A stretch of DNA of 64,000 nt from JAWMQL01 sp033283165 (GCA_033283165.1 JAWMQL010000005.1:1-64000); one strand, 5' to 3'. Counted from the first letter of the stretch, positions 45,033 to 54,221 are shown. Notes: generated by a model not told the origin, from the letters alone. Made by a program: numbers and translations.

Positions 45033-46913
45033 ATGACGATGCCGGAAAAGAACAGCAGCCCCCTGACAGTTGGTGAACTGCTCGTAGATCCGGCAATGGA
45101 TAAGGTCAGCCGCAATGGCAGGACTGTCAGCCTGCGCCCCCAGGTTATGGAGCTGCTGGTCTTCCTCGCCGCAAAAGGGGGCCTGGTGGTCAGCGTCGAG
45201 GAACTGCTCAACAGGTTATGGCCCGGCAAGGTTGTTACCGACGGCACCTTGTACAACTGTATCGGCGAGCTGCGCCACGCCATTTCCGACCTGGATGATA
45301 CCCAGCCCTATATCGAGACCATTCCAAAGAAAGGCTACCGTCTATCGGTGGCGGTCGGGAATCGGTCCGAATCCCTGATACCGCCGGCAAACGACGCTGG
45401 CCAGATTGCGCGCGGCTTGACTGTGAGAGGCAAGTTCGCTCTTGCCCTGGTTGGCGTGTTGTTGGTCGCTGTGGTCGCATTTTTCTATCTCCCCGTGACA
45501 CCTGATATCAGGTCGATTGCCGTTCTGCCCTTCGAGGATATGAGCCCGGGGGGTGATCAGGCCTATTTTGCCAACGGTATCGCCGATGAACTGCGCCTCG
45601 AGCTGCAAGGGCTGGACGGCCTCCGTGTCGCCGGCAGAACATCCTCGGTCGCGTACGCACAGGAAGACAGCAAGACGATTGGTGAAATGCTAAAGGTCGA
45701 CTCGATTATCGAGGGCAGCGTTCGTAAGGAGGGCGGCAATGTTCGAATCACCGTCCAGCTCACTCACGCGGCGGATGGATTCACCATCTGGTCGGAATCC
45801 TACAATCACACGCTGGAAAACATATTCGAGTTGCAGGGGGAGATCGCAGCGGCGGTGGCCGGGGCCCTCGGAGTACAGTTGGGCGTCGGCACCATCAACG
45901 CGTTTCCCGGTGCGGGCACACGGAATGTGGAGGCCTATGAGCTTTACCTGCAGACCCAGACTCCTGACTGGAGCAAGCCGGCGGTGGATTACAAAATCCA
46001 AATGCTGGAGCGAGCCGTCGAGCTGGACCCAAACTATGCGGCGGCCTGGTCGATGTTGGGCAACCTGGTCCATTGCACCGCGTGGGATGTCGGCCCGGAG
46101 CAGGTATCGGCGATTGTGGATCGGGCCTACCCGCTCGTACTTCGCGCGGTGCGACTCGATCCGGAATCGGCCACTGCTCACTCACACCTGGCGGTCGTGC
46201 AAGAAGCCAGGTTTGACTGGATCGGCGCGGAGCAGAGTCACAGGCGGGCAATGGACTTGCGGTCGGATCGCCTGATCGTTGAAAAGTACGCCTTTACGCT
46301 GATGCGCAGCGGCCGCACGGAATCCGCACTGAAGCATTATCGTATCGCCCGGGAGCTGGAGCCTCTGGGTGGACTGCCCTCGATGCAGTCGTGGCATGCG
46401 AAAGTCGCTCAGGGGCGACTGGCCGAAGCAAGGGAAAAGTTTGACTGGATCCCGGCCGAGAGGACTTTCGAGGATAATCTCGACATCGCGTTCAACGAAG
46501 CCGACCCGGAGAAACTCAAGGCCGCGATTCGCGCGATGCCTGAAGCGATTATTGATTTTACCGCGCTTTATGAACCAGTACTGGCCGAGTTCGATTCGCC
46601 CGCGCGAGTCCTGTCCATTGTGCGGGACATTTACCAGGATGAGAGTCTGCAATGGATCAGAAAGCTACACGACCTGGCCATGGTGGCGGCCTATTTCGGA
46701 GACCCGCAATTCGCACTGAAAGTTAAGCGCCAAGAGGTTCGCGCGAACGTCCTGCGCATTTCCTCACTGTGGTATCCCGTCATGTCTGATGTCAGGCGCT
46801 TGCCGGAATTCAGGCAATTCGCCTCTGAACTCAACCTGGTCGACTACTGGCGCACCTACGGCTGGGCTGATGCCTGCCGACCGATCAGCGAGGACGACTT
46901 CGAGTGTTTTTAG
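45033..46913 (+). CDS. CadC-like winged-helix membrane protein with TolB and TPR domains
   Basis: 626 residues. Residues about 8-105 are an OmpR/CadC-type winged helix (LRPQVMELLVFLAAKGGLVVSVEELLNRLW, then DGTLYNCIGELRHAISD and YIETIPKKGYRLSV). One membrane helix follows (FALALVGVLLVAVVAFFYL, near 137-155), then a TolB/FlgO-like domain (IAVLPFEDMSPGGDQAYFANGIADELRLEL). TPR-like repeats run to the end. The layout suggests a membrane-bound transcription regulator that senses something in the periplasm. The target may be nearby; the paralogous HTH-less protein lies 3.4 kb upstream. Confidence 0.88.
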   Translation: MTMPEKNSSPLTVGELLVDPAMDKVSRNGRTVSLRPQVMELLVFLAAKGGLVVSVEELLNRLWPGKVVTDGTLYNCIGELRHAISDLDDTQPYIETIPKKGYRLSVAVGNRSESLIPPANDAGQIARGLTVRGKFALALVGVLLVAVVAFFYLPVTPDIRSIAVLPFEDMSPGGDQAYFANGIADELRLELQGLDGLRVAGRTSSVAYAQEDSKTIGEMLKVDSIIEGSVRKEGGNVRITVQLTHAADGFTIWSESYNHTLENIFELQGEIAAAVAGALGVQLGVGTINAFPGAGTRNVEAYELYLQTQTPDWSKPAVDYKIQMLERAVELDPNYAAAWSMLGNLVHCTAWDVGPEQVSAIVDRAYPLVLRAVRLDPESATAHSHLAVVQEARFDWIGAEQSHRRAMDLRSDRLIVEKYAFTLMRSGRTESALKHYRIARELEPLGGLPSMQSWHAKVAQGRLAEAREKFDWIPAERTFEDNLDIAFNEADPEKLKAAIRAMPEAIIDFTALYEPVLAEFDSPARVLSIVRDIYQDESLQWIRKLHDLAMVAAYFGDPQFALKVKRQEVRANVLRISSLWYPVMSDVRRLPEFRQFASELNLVDYWRTYGWADACRPISEDDFECF

Positions 46914-46980
46914 CTGCTCTGGTGCCAGTTACCCCGATCAAGTCCTTGCCTGCGAGAACAGGCGACCAAGAGAGATGCCC

Positions 46981-47325
46981 ATGGCGTATGAATTAACCGG
47001 AAAGATCAAGCTGATCCAGGAGCCCAAGACCTTCAACAGCGGTTTTACCAAGCGGGAAATGGTGGTCATCGTTGAAGATGGCAAGTACCCCCAGGAAATC
47101 AACCTGGAATTCGTTCAGGAAAAGGTGTCCCTGCTGGACAACTTACAGCCCGGTCAGGAAGTGACGGTGAGTTTCGATATCCGCGGTCGCGAATACAATG
47201 GCAGGTATTTCAATAATCTCCAGGGCTGGAAAGTCGTGACCGTGGGCGATGACACGGAAGCTCCCCTGACGGAACCGGATTATCCCGAGGCCTCGCAGTT
47301 TGGTGATGACGATATTCCGTTTTAG
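46981..47325 (+). CDS. DUF3127 protein with SSB-like acidic tail
   Basis: 114 residues starting MAYELTGKIKLIQEPKTFNS, chosen because AAGAGAG lies six bases before this ATG. The body is a small beta barrel of the DUF3127 family (FTKREMVVIVEDGKYPQEI, EVTVSFDIRGREY, YFNNLQGWKV). The last residues are FGDDDIPF, the same as the C-terminal tip by which single-stranded DNA-binding protein recruits partners. This suggests the protein binds the same pocket or is itself an OB-fold DNA-binding protein. No function has been established for the family to my knowledge. Confidence 0.8.
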   Translation: MAYELTGKIKLIQEPKTFNSGFTKREMVVIVEDGKYPQEINLEFVQEKVSLLDNLQPGQEVTVSFDIRGREYNGRYFNNLQGWKVVTVGDDTEAPLTEPDYPEASQFGDDDIPF

Positions 47326-47348
47326 AGATAGGCACTGCAGCCAGCGGG

Positions 47349-48029
47349 CTACCAGCGCGCCGCAGCGGGATCTCTGCCATTCATTTGCTCTTGCAGTCTT
47401 TGAGCACAAGCTTCAATACCTTCCAGCGTAGGCTTGAAGGGGCAACCATAGCTTACGTCGATGCAGCCAAAAGGGAGGGGAACAATTTTCCTGTCCCAGG
47501 CCTTGAGCCTGAAATATCTGGACGCGGAAACAGTCATCCCGACTATTGGCGTATTACTGTTCAATGCCACGTATAGCGCACCTTTTTTGACCTGGTATTG
47601 AGGTCCGCCGGGGCCATCCGGCGTAAAGAAAGTGTTTTCTCCACCCGCTACCAGGGCCGTCAATCTATCGGCAGCTTCCCTTCCTCGATTCCCCGATGAA
47701 CCAAATACGGTGTTGTTGATACCTTTCAGGAATCCCACAATATGACTGGGACGCATGTACCAGACCGGATGAACGAATAATGACATGCGATGAAAGCGGT
47801 ACTGCAAACACATGTAGGCAAAGATATTTTCGTGCCAGAAACAATAGACATAGTTCTGGGCCAGATTTAACGGGTGTCCGTGATATCTGATTTTTGAGGT
47901 GAGTATCACCAGGCAGGTGTAAAGGTACCAGACCGTGCCAACAGTCCAGCCATATATCTCCATGGGTAGCCACCAATACCAGGGCACCTGGTCTACCGTG
48001 TACCGGTGCTTGAAATCGGCCGGTTCCAA
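47349..48029 (-). CDS. DUF374-like acyltransferase family protein
   Basis: 226 residues. It follows the DUF374/lysophospholipid-acyltransferase pattern: FWHENIFAYM where glycerolipid acyltransferases have HX4D-like residues, then FFTPDGPGGPQYQVKKGALYVA and the KAWDRKIVPLPFGCI segment, strongly conserved in that family. These proteins transfer acyl chains to lipid A or related lipids at the inner membrane. It probably starts at TTG 48029 after GGAG. The FkbM gene ends 82 bases upstream on the same strand, so the two may form an operon that modifies an envelope glycolipid. Confidence 0.75.
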   Translation of the reverse strand: MEPADFKHRYTVDQVPWYWWLPMEIYGWTVGTVWYLYTCLVILTSKIRYHGHPLNLAQNYVYCFWHENIFAYMCLQYRFHRMSLFVHPVWYMRPSHIVGFLKGINNTVFGSSGNRGREAADRLTALVAGGENTFFTPDGPGGPQYQVKKGALYVALNSNTPIVGMTVSASRYFRLKAWDRKIVPLPFGCIDVSYGCPFKPTLEGIEACAQRLQEQMNGRDPAAARW

Positions 48030-48111
48030 TCTGGATAAGCTCCTGAAGGACTACATTTTACTGTTCTGGCTGTGCGACACGATGGGAAACCTGTGCTTAC
48101 CTCGTGGGAGT

Positions 48112-49140
48112 CTATTTTTCATGGGATAGAACGGTGCGAATATTCCGAAGTTTCTCAGCGAAGCGCCATAGCCTGGAATTAACCATAGCAGCGTGCTTTT
48201 GTTCAAGGGATTGCTTTTCCGCGGTGAGGTTCGCAATGCTGGCTTGCGCTTCGCTGAGATCATAGATCGGATTTCTAAACAGGCTGGAAGAATATCTGTT
48301 GTAACTTAGATCGAGCTGGGGCCAGTCGATGGGTTCTGACCCGAAGTAAGCGGCGATAAGACCATCCCCACTGAATGACTCGTGGACATCGTGTTCTTCC
48401 AGAATCACGCCATCAAATTCCCGTACCATGTCCAGGCATTCCTGGTGAGTCAGCGGACTGCCGGAAATCGGCTCGGCGTGAGTAGAGATCAACAGAAACT
48501 GTATTGTCTTTGACAGGAGCAGATCCTGGCAGTCTCGAATCACGTCCGCCTCAGCCCCCTGAATATCCAAATGAAGCAAATCCAGGCCAGAGGGACTGAA
48601 CTCCTTGACCAGAGTTGAAGCCCTGATCATTGGAATATCAACGATACCACTGTTTTCTGTTACAAAATTATTCGATGGAATATCCATCGATCCAAGAAAA
48701 CCGCACCTGATTTCCAGGTTGACGTTGTTCAATGCAGCGTTCTTTAGTCCGATCTCAATATGCGAAGGATCAGGCTCGACACCAAGCGCCTGTCTTTGCG
48801 GGTGATCTTTCAAAAACCAGATGGAGTAGTAAGACCAGAAAGCTCCCAACTCGATCATGCGAGCGTTATCAGGCAAGAACTTGAGTATATGGTGAAAAAC
48901 AAGCTCCTCCTGCGGTTCATGATGCCCATTAAGTCGAGCTATGACCTCGCTCATCCAGTCGCCATGGTATCCACCCTTGAGTACCCGCACACCATTATGC
49001 ATCACCTGAACCACGTCATCTCCGATCCGTTCTACGCTGCCCGCGTTTGGCACCTTCGGAATAGGGTCTGCATCACGACAGCTTACCGTCATTTCGACGC
49101 GGAAATGCTCGTCTTCAACTTTAGGGGGGAATTTCCTCAT
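48112..49140 (-). CDS. FkbM family methyltransferase with C-terminal coiled coil
   Basis: 342 residues. Class I SAM methyltransferase: ARMIELGAFWSYYSIWFLK (motif I), GVEPDPSHIEIGLKNAALN, and the FkbM hallmark LDLLHLDIQGAEADVI. O-methylation of sugars or polyketides is typical. The last 55 residues (EAQASIANLTAEKQSLEQKH) form a coiled coil, as in glycan-modifying enzymes of polysaccharide loci. A fragment of a related gene lies at 30368-30505. AT content is higher than its neighbours, suggesting acquisition. Confidence 0.83.
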   Translation of the reverse strand: MRKFPPKVEDEHFRVEMTVSCRDADPIPKVPNAGSVERIGDDVVQVMHNGVRVLKGGYHGDWMSEVIARLNGHHEPQEELVFHHILKFLPDNARMIELGAFWSYYSIWFLKDHPQRQALGVEPDPSHIEIGLKNAALNNVNLEIRCGFLGSMDIPSNNFVTENSGIVDIPMIRASTLVKEFSPSGLDLLHLDIQGAEADVIRDCQDLLLSKTIQFLLISTHAEPISGSPLTHQECLDMVREFDGVILEEHDVHESFSGDGLIAAYFGSEPIDWPQLDLSYNRYSSSLFRNPIYDLSEAQASIANLTAEKQSLEQKHAAMVNSRLWRFAEKLRNIRTVLSHEK

Positions 49141-49344
49141 GATCTCCCTGGCGGGTCTCTATTAACTTTGGAGGTATTGTACCGCCAGGCTGTTTTCACG
49201 ACAGCTATTTCGAAACCACTCTGCCCATACCACGGCGGCTGTCACAGATCAGCACCGCGGCTGAAGATTGGTTTACTTCTAAATCTGTAGTCGATTACTA
49301 CAAATTCTGCCCTATAGCCTTCAGGCCGTTTTACCTAGACTTTT

Positions 49345-49371
49345 GCTCAACCCGAATTATTTGGGTTGAGC
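49345..49371 (+). promoter_or_regulatory. Strong hairpin in the dsrE-like gene leader
   Basis: GCTCAACCC pairs with GGGTTGAGC, nine perfect pairs; a G-T and two A-T pairs continue the stem to a TTA loop, about 12 pairs in all. It ends 30 bases before the ATG at 49402. No T-run follows, so it is more likely a leader structure affecting mRNA stability or translation than a terminator. Confidence 0.45.
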
Positions 49372-49401
49372 CATAAATCGACACCGAAAGGAGAGAAGAT
49401 C

Positions 49402-49770
49402 ATGAGCAAAGAAACCACCGACCTGATCATTGTATTGACCAAAGGCATCTATGACGAAGTGTCCTCTGTCGGCCTGACCATTGCCAATGGGGCGTTGACC
49501 TCAGGAAAGACCGTCGGCCTGTTCCTGACCAGCAGCGCCATAGATCTGGTCAGGAAGAATGGCATCGATCATACCCATGTCCATCCCATGGAAAGCCTGA
49601 AAAGCCTGCTTGAGTCGTTCATGGAACGCGGCGGCGACGTGTGGGCCTGCCCGCCTTGCACCACCGCGCGTGGATACGACCAGGACACCCTGATAGATGG
49701 CGTAGTAATACACGGCGCCAGCGTCATCATGGAACGTATTGCCAAGGGTGCAGCGACACTGACATTCTGA
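49402..49770 (+). CDS. DsrE/DsrF-like family protein
   Basis: 122 residues from the ATG with GGAGAG ribosome binding site. The DsrE fold is seen in TTDLIIVLTKGIYDEVSSVGLTIANGALTSGKTVGLFLTS and DVWACPPCTTARGYDQDTLIDGVVIHGAS. The CPPC pair might be redox active, as the sulfur-relay members use a single cysteine for persulfide transfer. No sulfur oxidation genes are nearby, so the role is open. A hairpin sits in its leader and a nine-base inverted repeat straddles the region just after its stop. Confidence 0.8.
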   Translation: MSKETTDLIIVLTKGIYDEVSSVGLTIANGALTSGKTVGLFLTSSAIDLVRKNGIDHTHVHPMESLKSLLESFMERGGDVWACPPCTTARGYDQDTLIDGVVIHGASVIMERIAKGAATLTF

Positions 49771-49791
49771 CGAGCAGGTGCCACGGCAAGC
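49755..49791 (+). repeat. 37-base repeat, copy at the dsrE-like gene 3' end
   Basis: Spans the last codons and stop of the dsrE-like gene. It matches 61497-61533 at 32 of 37 positions, beginning GACACTGACATT and ending CGGCAAGC in both. Confidence 0.5.
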
Positions 49792-49830
49792 AGGTGGTGG
49801 ATCGCCGGTTCTCCACGCAGCTGCCGTGGC
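49780..49830. terminator. Inverted repeat after the dsrE-like gene
   Basis: GCCACGGCA and TGCCGTGGC are exact nine-base arms separated by 33 bases, with an inner five-base stem (GTGGA/TCCAC). It starts ten bases after the dsrE-like stop. It lacks a T-run, so it could be a processing or stability element rather than a classical terminator. Confidence 0.4.
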
Positions 49831-49952
49831 CAGGGTTCGCGCCTGCAGGATATATTCACAACAACTAGTTTTATACTCGTGCCGGTCTAGGTACTATTGC
49901 CCCGTGACGCTGTCGGGAAGCTATTCGGCTTGGTATCAAGGAAACGTTCGGC

Positions 49953-52265
49953 ATGAGCATAGCGACCAGGATCAGTGCATTGGTCATCGGTGTAGCCGTG
50001 GTGATGGCGGCACTGGCAATCGCGGTTACCGCGTCCACGGAATACCAGCTGGCACGGCGGCAGGTGGTGCTAAGCGCCGAGGCCACCGTGCTGAGCAGGC
50101 CAGATCTGCAGGTGGCCATCTACAACCGGGACGAGCCGGCCCTGCAGCGGGTATTGGCCGGGTTTCTCGACTCATCCTCAGTATCGCTGGCAGCCGCGCG
50201 CGATAGCCTGGGAGAGGTGTTGGCCCACCGAGCGCCCGAGGGTGAGCACACCGGAGGCCTGCCCCCGTTCTGGTCGCTGCGGCATGAACTGCCGGTAACG
50301 GATGTCGGTCTGCAGGTCCTGGATGAGGATCTGCAGCCTGCGGATGACGGCTGGTGGTCTGCCTTCCTGCGCCCTGACCGGACGCTGCACCTGACACTGC
50401 CGGTATTTACCGCCGTGAATCCAGTCCAGCGCGGCCTGCGTGCGTTGGATTTTTACACGGCGCTGTCAGAGCCCGCCGCAAAGGCCAGCAGGCGGGTGAT
50501 GGGTTACGTGCAGCTGGACATCACCCGGCAGGCCTTGTTACAGAGCACCCAAGCGGCGGTGGCCAGGGTGGCTTACATCAGCCTGTCAGTGATTGTCCTG
50601 TCTGGCCTGGTGGTAATTGTGCTGAGCCGCCGCATCACCCGGGGCCTGTCCCAGTTGGCCAGTCTGGCGGAGCAGGTTGCGACAGGACAGGTACAGCAGA
50701 CGGTACAGATAAAGGCGGACCGCGAAATCACGAACGTCGCACAGGTGCTCAACCGTTTCATCGGTGGCGTCAGCGAATACCGCCGGGCAAACGACGTCGG
50801 CCAGCGACTGCTCAGCATGAAGGTTGAAGAGCGCACGTCACAGCTGAGTCAGCGCGAGCAAGAGCTGGACAAAGCCGCCGAGGAAATAACCCAGACCCGC
50901 GATCAGCTGCGTCAACTGTCTTACTACGACAGCCTGACCTCTCTGCCCAACCGGCGCCTGTTTACCGAGCAGTTGGACCTGCTGCTGGATTTAAATGAGC
51001 GCAACGGCCAGATTCTGGCCTTGCTGTTCCTCAACCTGGACAACTTCCAACGCATCAACGATTCCCTCGGCCACGGTGCCGGCGACCTGGCCCTGCGCGA
51101 GGTGGGCAGGCGGCTAACCAGCTGCGTCCGCCAGAGCGACCGGGTGGCCCATCACGCAGACACGGACAGGACTATCGATGTTTCGCGCCTGGGTGGCGAC
51201 GAGTTTACCGTGGTGCTGAACCAGCTCGACAGCGTCGACTCGGCTGCGCTGGTGGCCCAGCGCCTGGTAGACGCCCTGCTGGATCCCATGCAGATAGAGG
51301 GTAACGAGGTGGTGATCAAGCCCAGTATCGGTATCGCCATCGCACCCCGGGACGGCAGTAGCGTCGAGGCGCTGCTCAAGGCTGCCGGCGTTGCCATGCA
51401 CCACGCCAAGGCCTCCAGCCACGAGACCGTGCTGTATTACGACAGTGAAATGGATGCCGTTGCGGTGGGCCGTCTACAGCTCGAGGCCGACCTGCGCCGG
51501 GCGGTGGAACGCAAACAACTCGTGCTGCACTACCAGCCCCAGGTGAACACCACCAACGGCGCGGTGGCAGGGGCCGAGGCCCTGTTGCGCTGGGAGCATC
51601 CGGAGCACGGCCTGGTGCCGCCCCTGGACTTCATCCCCATCGCCGAGGAAATCGGTGCGATAGCCGAACTCGGCAACTGGGTGCTGGAAGAAGTGTGTCG
51701 CCAGTTGAAGGCACTCGATGAAAGCGGCCTGAAGCTGCCACATATGTCTGTCAACGTGAGTGCTTTCGAATTCAACAATGCATTTGTCCAGCGTGTCAGC
51801 CAGGTACTGCAGCGCTACGGCCTCGCCGGCGAACGGCTGGAGCTGGGGCTGAGCGAGGCGATCATGACCAATAAAAATCCCGCTACGCTGCAGGGCCTGC
51901 AGGCCCTGCGCGCGCTGGGGGTACGGCTTGCGGTGGATGATTTCGGCATGGGGTATTCACCGCTGGCCTACCTCGGGCACTATCCCCTGGACGAGCTGAA
52001 GATCAACCGCAGCTTCATCGAGGGTTGTGACAGTGGCGAAGAGGCCGCGCGGCTCCTGGTAGGAATCATCGCCCTGGCCAGAAGCCTCCGCCTGGATATG
52101 GTAGCCGAGGGAGTGGAAACCGAGGCGCAATGCCGCTTTCTGATCGACCAGGGCGCCCAGGTAATGCAGGGCTACCTGTTTTCCAGGCCGGTGCCAGAGG
52201 AAGAACTGCGCCAGTTGCTGTCGCCCTGGCATTTTGTCGAGCAGGTGCAGGACATACGCGGCTGA
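49953..52265 (+). CDS. Membrane GGDEF-EAL c-di-GMP turnover protein
   Basis: 770 residues: an N-terminal helix (residues 8-30), a periplasmic sensor of about 170 residues, a second helix (near 210-228), HAMP (LSRRITRGLSQLASLAEQVATG), a short coiled coil, GGDEF (intact at 414-418) and EAL (intact at 542-544, EALLRW). The diguanylate cyclase and phosphodiesterase motifs look complete (DDFGMGY, ELKIN, AEGVE). About ten extra residues (HHADTDRTID) lie just before the GGDEF loop, separating RQSD from its usual inhibitory position. KIN replaces KID in the EAL domain. Single gene. Confidence 0.92.
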   Translation: MSIATRISALVIGVAVVMAALAIAVTASTEYQLARRQVVLSAEATVLSRPDLQVAIYNRDEPALQRVLAGFLDSSSVSLAAARDSLGEVLAHRAPEGEHTGGLPPFWSLRHELPVTDVGLQVLDEDLQPADDGWWSAFLRPDRTLHLTLPVFTAVNPVQRGLRALDFYTALSEPAAKASRRVMGYVQLDITRQALLQSTQAAVARVAYISLSVIVLSGLVVIVLSRRITRGLSQLASLAEQVATGQVQQTVQIKADREITNVAQVLNRFIGGVSEYRRANDVGQRLLSMKVEERTSQLSQREQELDKAAEEITQTRDQLRQLSYYDSLTSLPNRRLFTEQLDLLLDLNERNGQILALLFLNLDNFQRINDSLGHGAGDLALREVGRRLTSCVRQSDRVAHHADTDRTIDVSRLGGDEFTVVLNQLDSVDSAALVAQRLVDALLDPMQIEGNEVVIKPSIGIAIAPRDGSSVEALLKAAGVAMHHAKASSHETVLYYDSEMDAVAVGRLQLEADLRRAVERKQLVLHYQPQVNTTNGAVAGAEALLRWEHPEHGLVPPLDFIPIAEEIGAIAELGNWVLEEVCRQLKALDESGLKLPHMSVNVSAFEFNNAFVQRVSQVLQRYGLAGERLELGLSEAIMTNKNPATLQGLQALRALGVRLAVDDFGMGYSPLAYLGHYPLDELKINRSFIEGCDSGEEAARLLVGIIALARSLRLDMVAEGVETEAQCRFLIDQGAQVMQGYLFSRPVPEEELRQLLSPWHFVEQVQDIRG

Positions 52266-52286
52266 GGCTGGAGTCTGTTTGGCGCG

Positions 52287-52304
52287 GGCTCTTCGTTCAG
52301 AGCC
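52287..52304. terminator. Short hairpin between convergent genes
   Basis: GGCTCT-TCGTTC-AGAGCC, six pairs with a six-base loop, between the GGDEF-EAL gene and the convergent AraC gene. No T-run on either side, so support is weak. Confidence 0.3.
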
Positions 52305-52312
52305 GGCCCCGG

Positions 52313-53317
52313 TTAGTTGGTCGATTGCCTGGCGGTGCGCCAGGCCCGGGGTGAGCATCCCGTCCAGCTTTTGAAATGGCGACTGAACACGGCCACGTCC
52401 GCGTATCCCAGGTGAAGCGCCAGTTCAGTGATGCTCACATTGCCCTCGGACAGGCGCTGGACTGCGAGGTTATGGCGCGTTTCGCGCAGGATCTCGCGAT
52501 AGCCTGAGGCCCGTGACACCAGCTGCGCCTGCAGCGTGCGGGGGCGCAGGTTCAGCGTCGCTGCCACCAACGCGAGCGAACACTCGCCCGTCGGCAACAT
52601 CCGTCCTATGACGTCGGCCACCTGCTCCTCCAGGCGGTTTGGATAAAGCGCCTGTAATCTCGACAGGTATTCCTCCAGGTGTCGGCTGACCGCCCCCTCA
52701 TCCCGGTGACAGGACCGGGTCAATGAGCGCCCCGACAGGCGGACACCATCGAAGTCCTGTCCAAAATGCAGGTGGCGAAAGTGTATTGTGCCCTCCGGCG
52801 CCGTGGCCGGAGGCGCCTTTTGCCGCAGGTAAAGGGGCAAAGCGAAGGGGTCGGTATCCAGTAGCGAGGCAGTGAACAGTGCCAGCTGAACGACACTCAT
52901 TTGTAGCAACTGCTCCATCCCCGGTGGCTGCCCGATGCTGATCTTCAGCATGAGCTTTGCCGAATCACCGCGAAACACTGGCGTCAAACGCGCTCCAGAA
53001 GCCTGCAGGTACAGGTAACGGTCGGCGGTCGACAGCGCCTCACCGACCGTGGTGGCCTGGGAGGCAAGTAGCGGTAGAACACCGAGCACCTCAACCTGCT
53101 GGCGCTGGCCCAGCAGTAACCCGAACCGGGGCTCGTTGCAGCCCGTGCTGCAGACATGCAGCAGTTCCGCCATTGTTGGGTAGTCGATGTACTGGTTGGG
53201 GTCGCGAAAGTGAGCCGGGGTCAGGCCCAGTTGTGCCATCAATGCGTTCGGATTCTCACCCAGGTCCCTCACCAGTTGTTCCAGGCCGTCAACCCCGCCA
53301 ATGCGTGCCCGGAACAT
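52313..53317 (-). CDS. AraC family transcriptional regulator
   Basis: 334 residues from the ATG at 53317; an upstream in-frame start at 53380 would add residues unlike the family. The N-terminal domain is of the arabinose-binding-like/OruR type (ALMAQLGLTPAHFRDPNQYIDYPTMAELLHVC). The C-terminal helix-turn-helix pair is clear (SVAATLNLRPRTLQAQL-like and SITELALHLGYADVAVFSRHFKSWTGCSPRAWR). It faces the SDR-cupin-DUF3604 genes across 127 bases, the usual position for their activator. Confidence 0.9.
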   Translation of the reverse strand: MFRARIGGVDGLEQLVRDLGENPNALMAQLGLTPAHFRDPNQYIDYPTMAELLHVCSTGCNEPRFGLLLGQRQQVEVLGVLPLLASQATTVGEALSTADRYLYLQASGARLTPVFRGDSAKLMLKISIGQPPGMEQLLQMSVVQLALFTASLLDTDPFALPLYLRQKAPPATAPEGTIHFRHLHFGQDFDGVRLSGRSLTRSCHRDEGAVSRHLEEYLSRLQALYPNRLEEQVADVIGRMLPTGECSLALVAATLNLRPRTLQAQLVSRASGYREILRETRHNLAVQRLSEGNVSITELALHLGYADVAVFSRHFKSWTGCSPRAWRTARQSTN

Positions 53318-53444
53318 AACCGGTTCCCATTCGTGAACGCAGAATGCGTAATATATCAAATTCGATGCGGAAAAGATCAAGTTTTACGTGCCGGCCACAC
53401 TATCATTAATGCGACACACCCCTCAAATACGCGAGGTACACCGC

Positions 53445-54221
53445 ATGTCAATACAAGGTAAAGTCGCTGTCCTGACGGGTGCCTGTGGCGGGATCGGCCA
53501 GGCCGTCACCCGCAAGCTGGTCGCTGGGGGTGGCAGGGTGCTGGCCACTGACATCTCGGAAGAAGGCCTTGCCGACCTGCGCCGGGAACTGGGCGAGTCC
53601 ATCTCGACCTTGGTTCTGGATGTCACCGATTTCGTGGCAGTGGCCAGCGCGATGGACCGGGCAGTGGAGGTCTTCGGCCAACTCGATATCGTACTGAATA
53701 ACGCCGGCATCGGTTTCGCCAGGCCCCTGCTCGAGCACGACCCGGCGACGGATTTTGACTCCATCACAGCGGTGAACCAGAAAGGCGTCTACTACGGCAT
53801 CCTCGCCGCGGGCAGAAAGTTTACCGAACTCAACCGGCCGGGCGTGATCGTCAACACCTCCTCGGTCTACGGCACCATGGCATCGGAACTCAGTTTCAGT
53901 TACAACGTCAGCAAGGCCGCGGTGGACATGATGACCAAGTGCGCGGCGCTGGAATTCGCACCACAAGGCGTCCGCGTGTGCGCGGTAGCGCCGGGGCGGG
54001 TCAATACGCCCATCCTGGAGGGCTACAAGGCGCTGGGGTTACTGGAGCACATCAAGCGCGAGCAGATGCGTGAGCGCCTGATCGAACCCGAGGAACTCGC
54101 CGAGGTAATTGTCTTCCTCGCCAGCGACGCGGCCGGTTGTATCAATGGTACGACCGTGGAGGCAGCGGATGGCTTCTGCGGCTTCAAATACCCCCTGACT
54201 CAACGCTTTTCCCACGCCTAG
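53445..54221 (+). CDS. Short-chain dehydrogenase/reductase
   Basis: 258 residues from the ATG with GAGG eight bases upstream. The NAD(P) site is VLTGACGGIGQAVTRKL (TGxxxGIG), with NNAGIG at about 85 and the catalytic YxxxK in YNVSKAAVDMM preceded by serine in NTSSVYG. It ends with the usual INGTTVEAADGF. It oxidises or reduces an alcohol/ketone. It is the first gene after the divergent AraC regulator, with the cupin gene following after 62 bases, so a catabolic operon is likely. Confidence 0.9.
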   Translation: MSIQGKVAVLTGACGGIGQAVTRKLVAGGGRVLATDISEEGLADLRRELGESISTLVLDVTDFVAVASAMDRAVEVFGQLDIVLNNAGIGFARPLLEHDPATDFDSITAVNQKGVYYGILAAGRKFTELNRPGVIVNTSSVYGTMASELSFSYNVSKAAVDMMTKCAALEFAPQGVRVCAVAPGRVNTPILEGYKALGLLEHIKREQMRERLIEPEELAEVIVFLASDAAGCINGTTVEAADGFCGFKYPLTQRFSHA

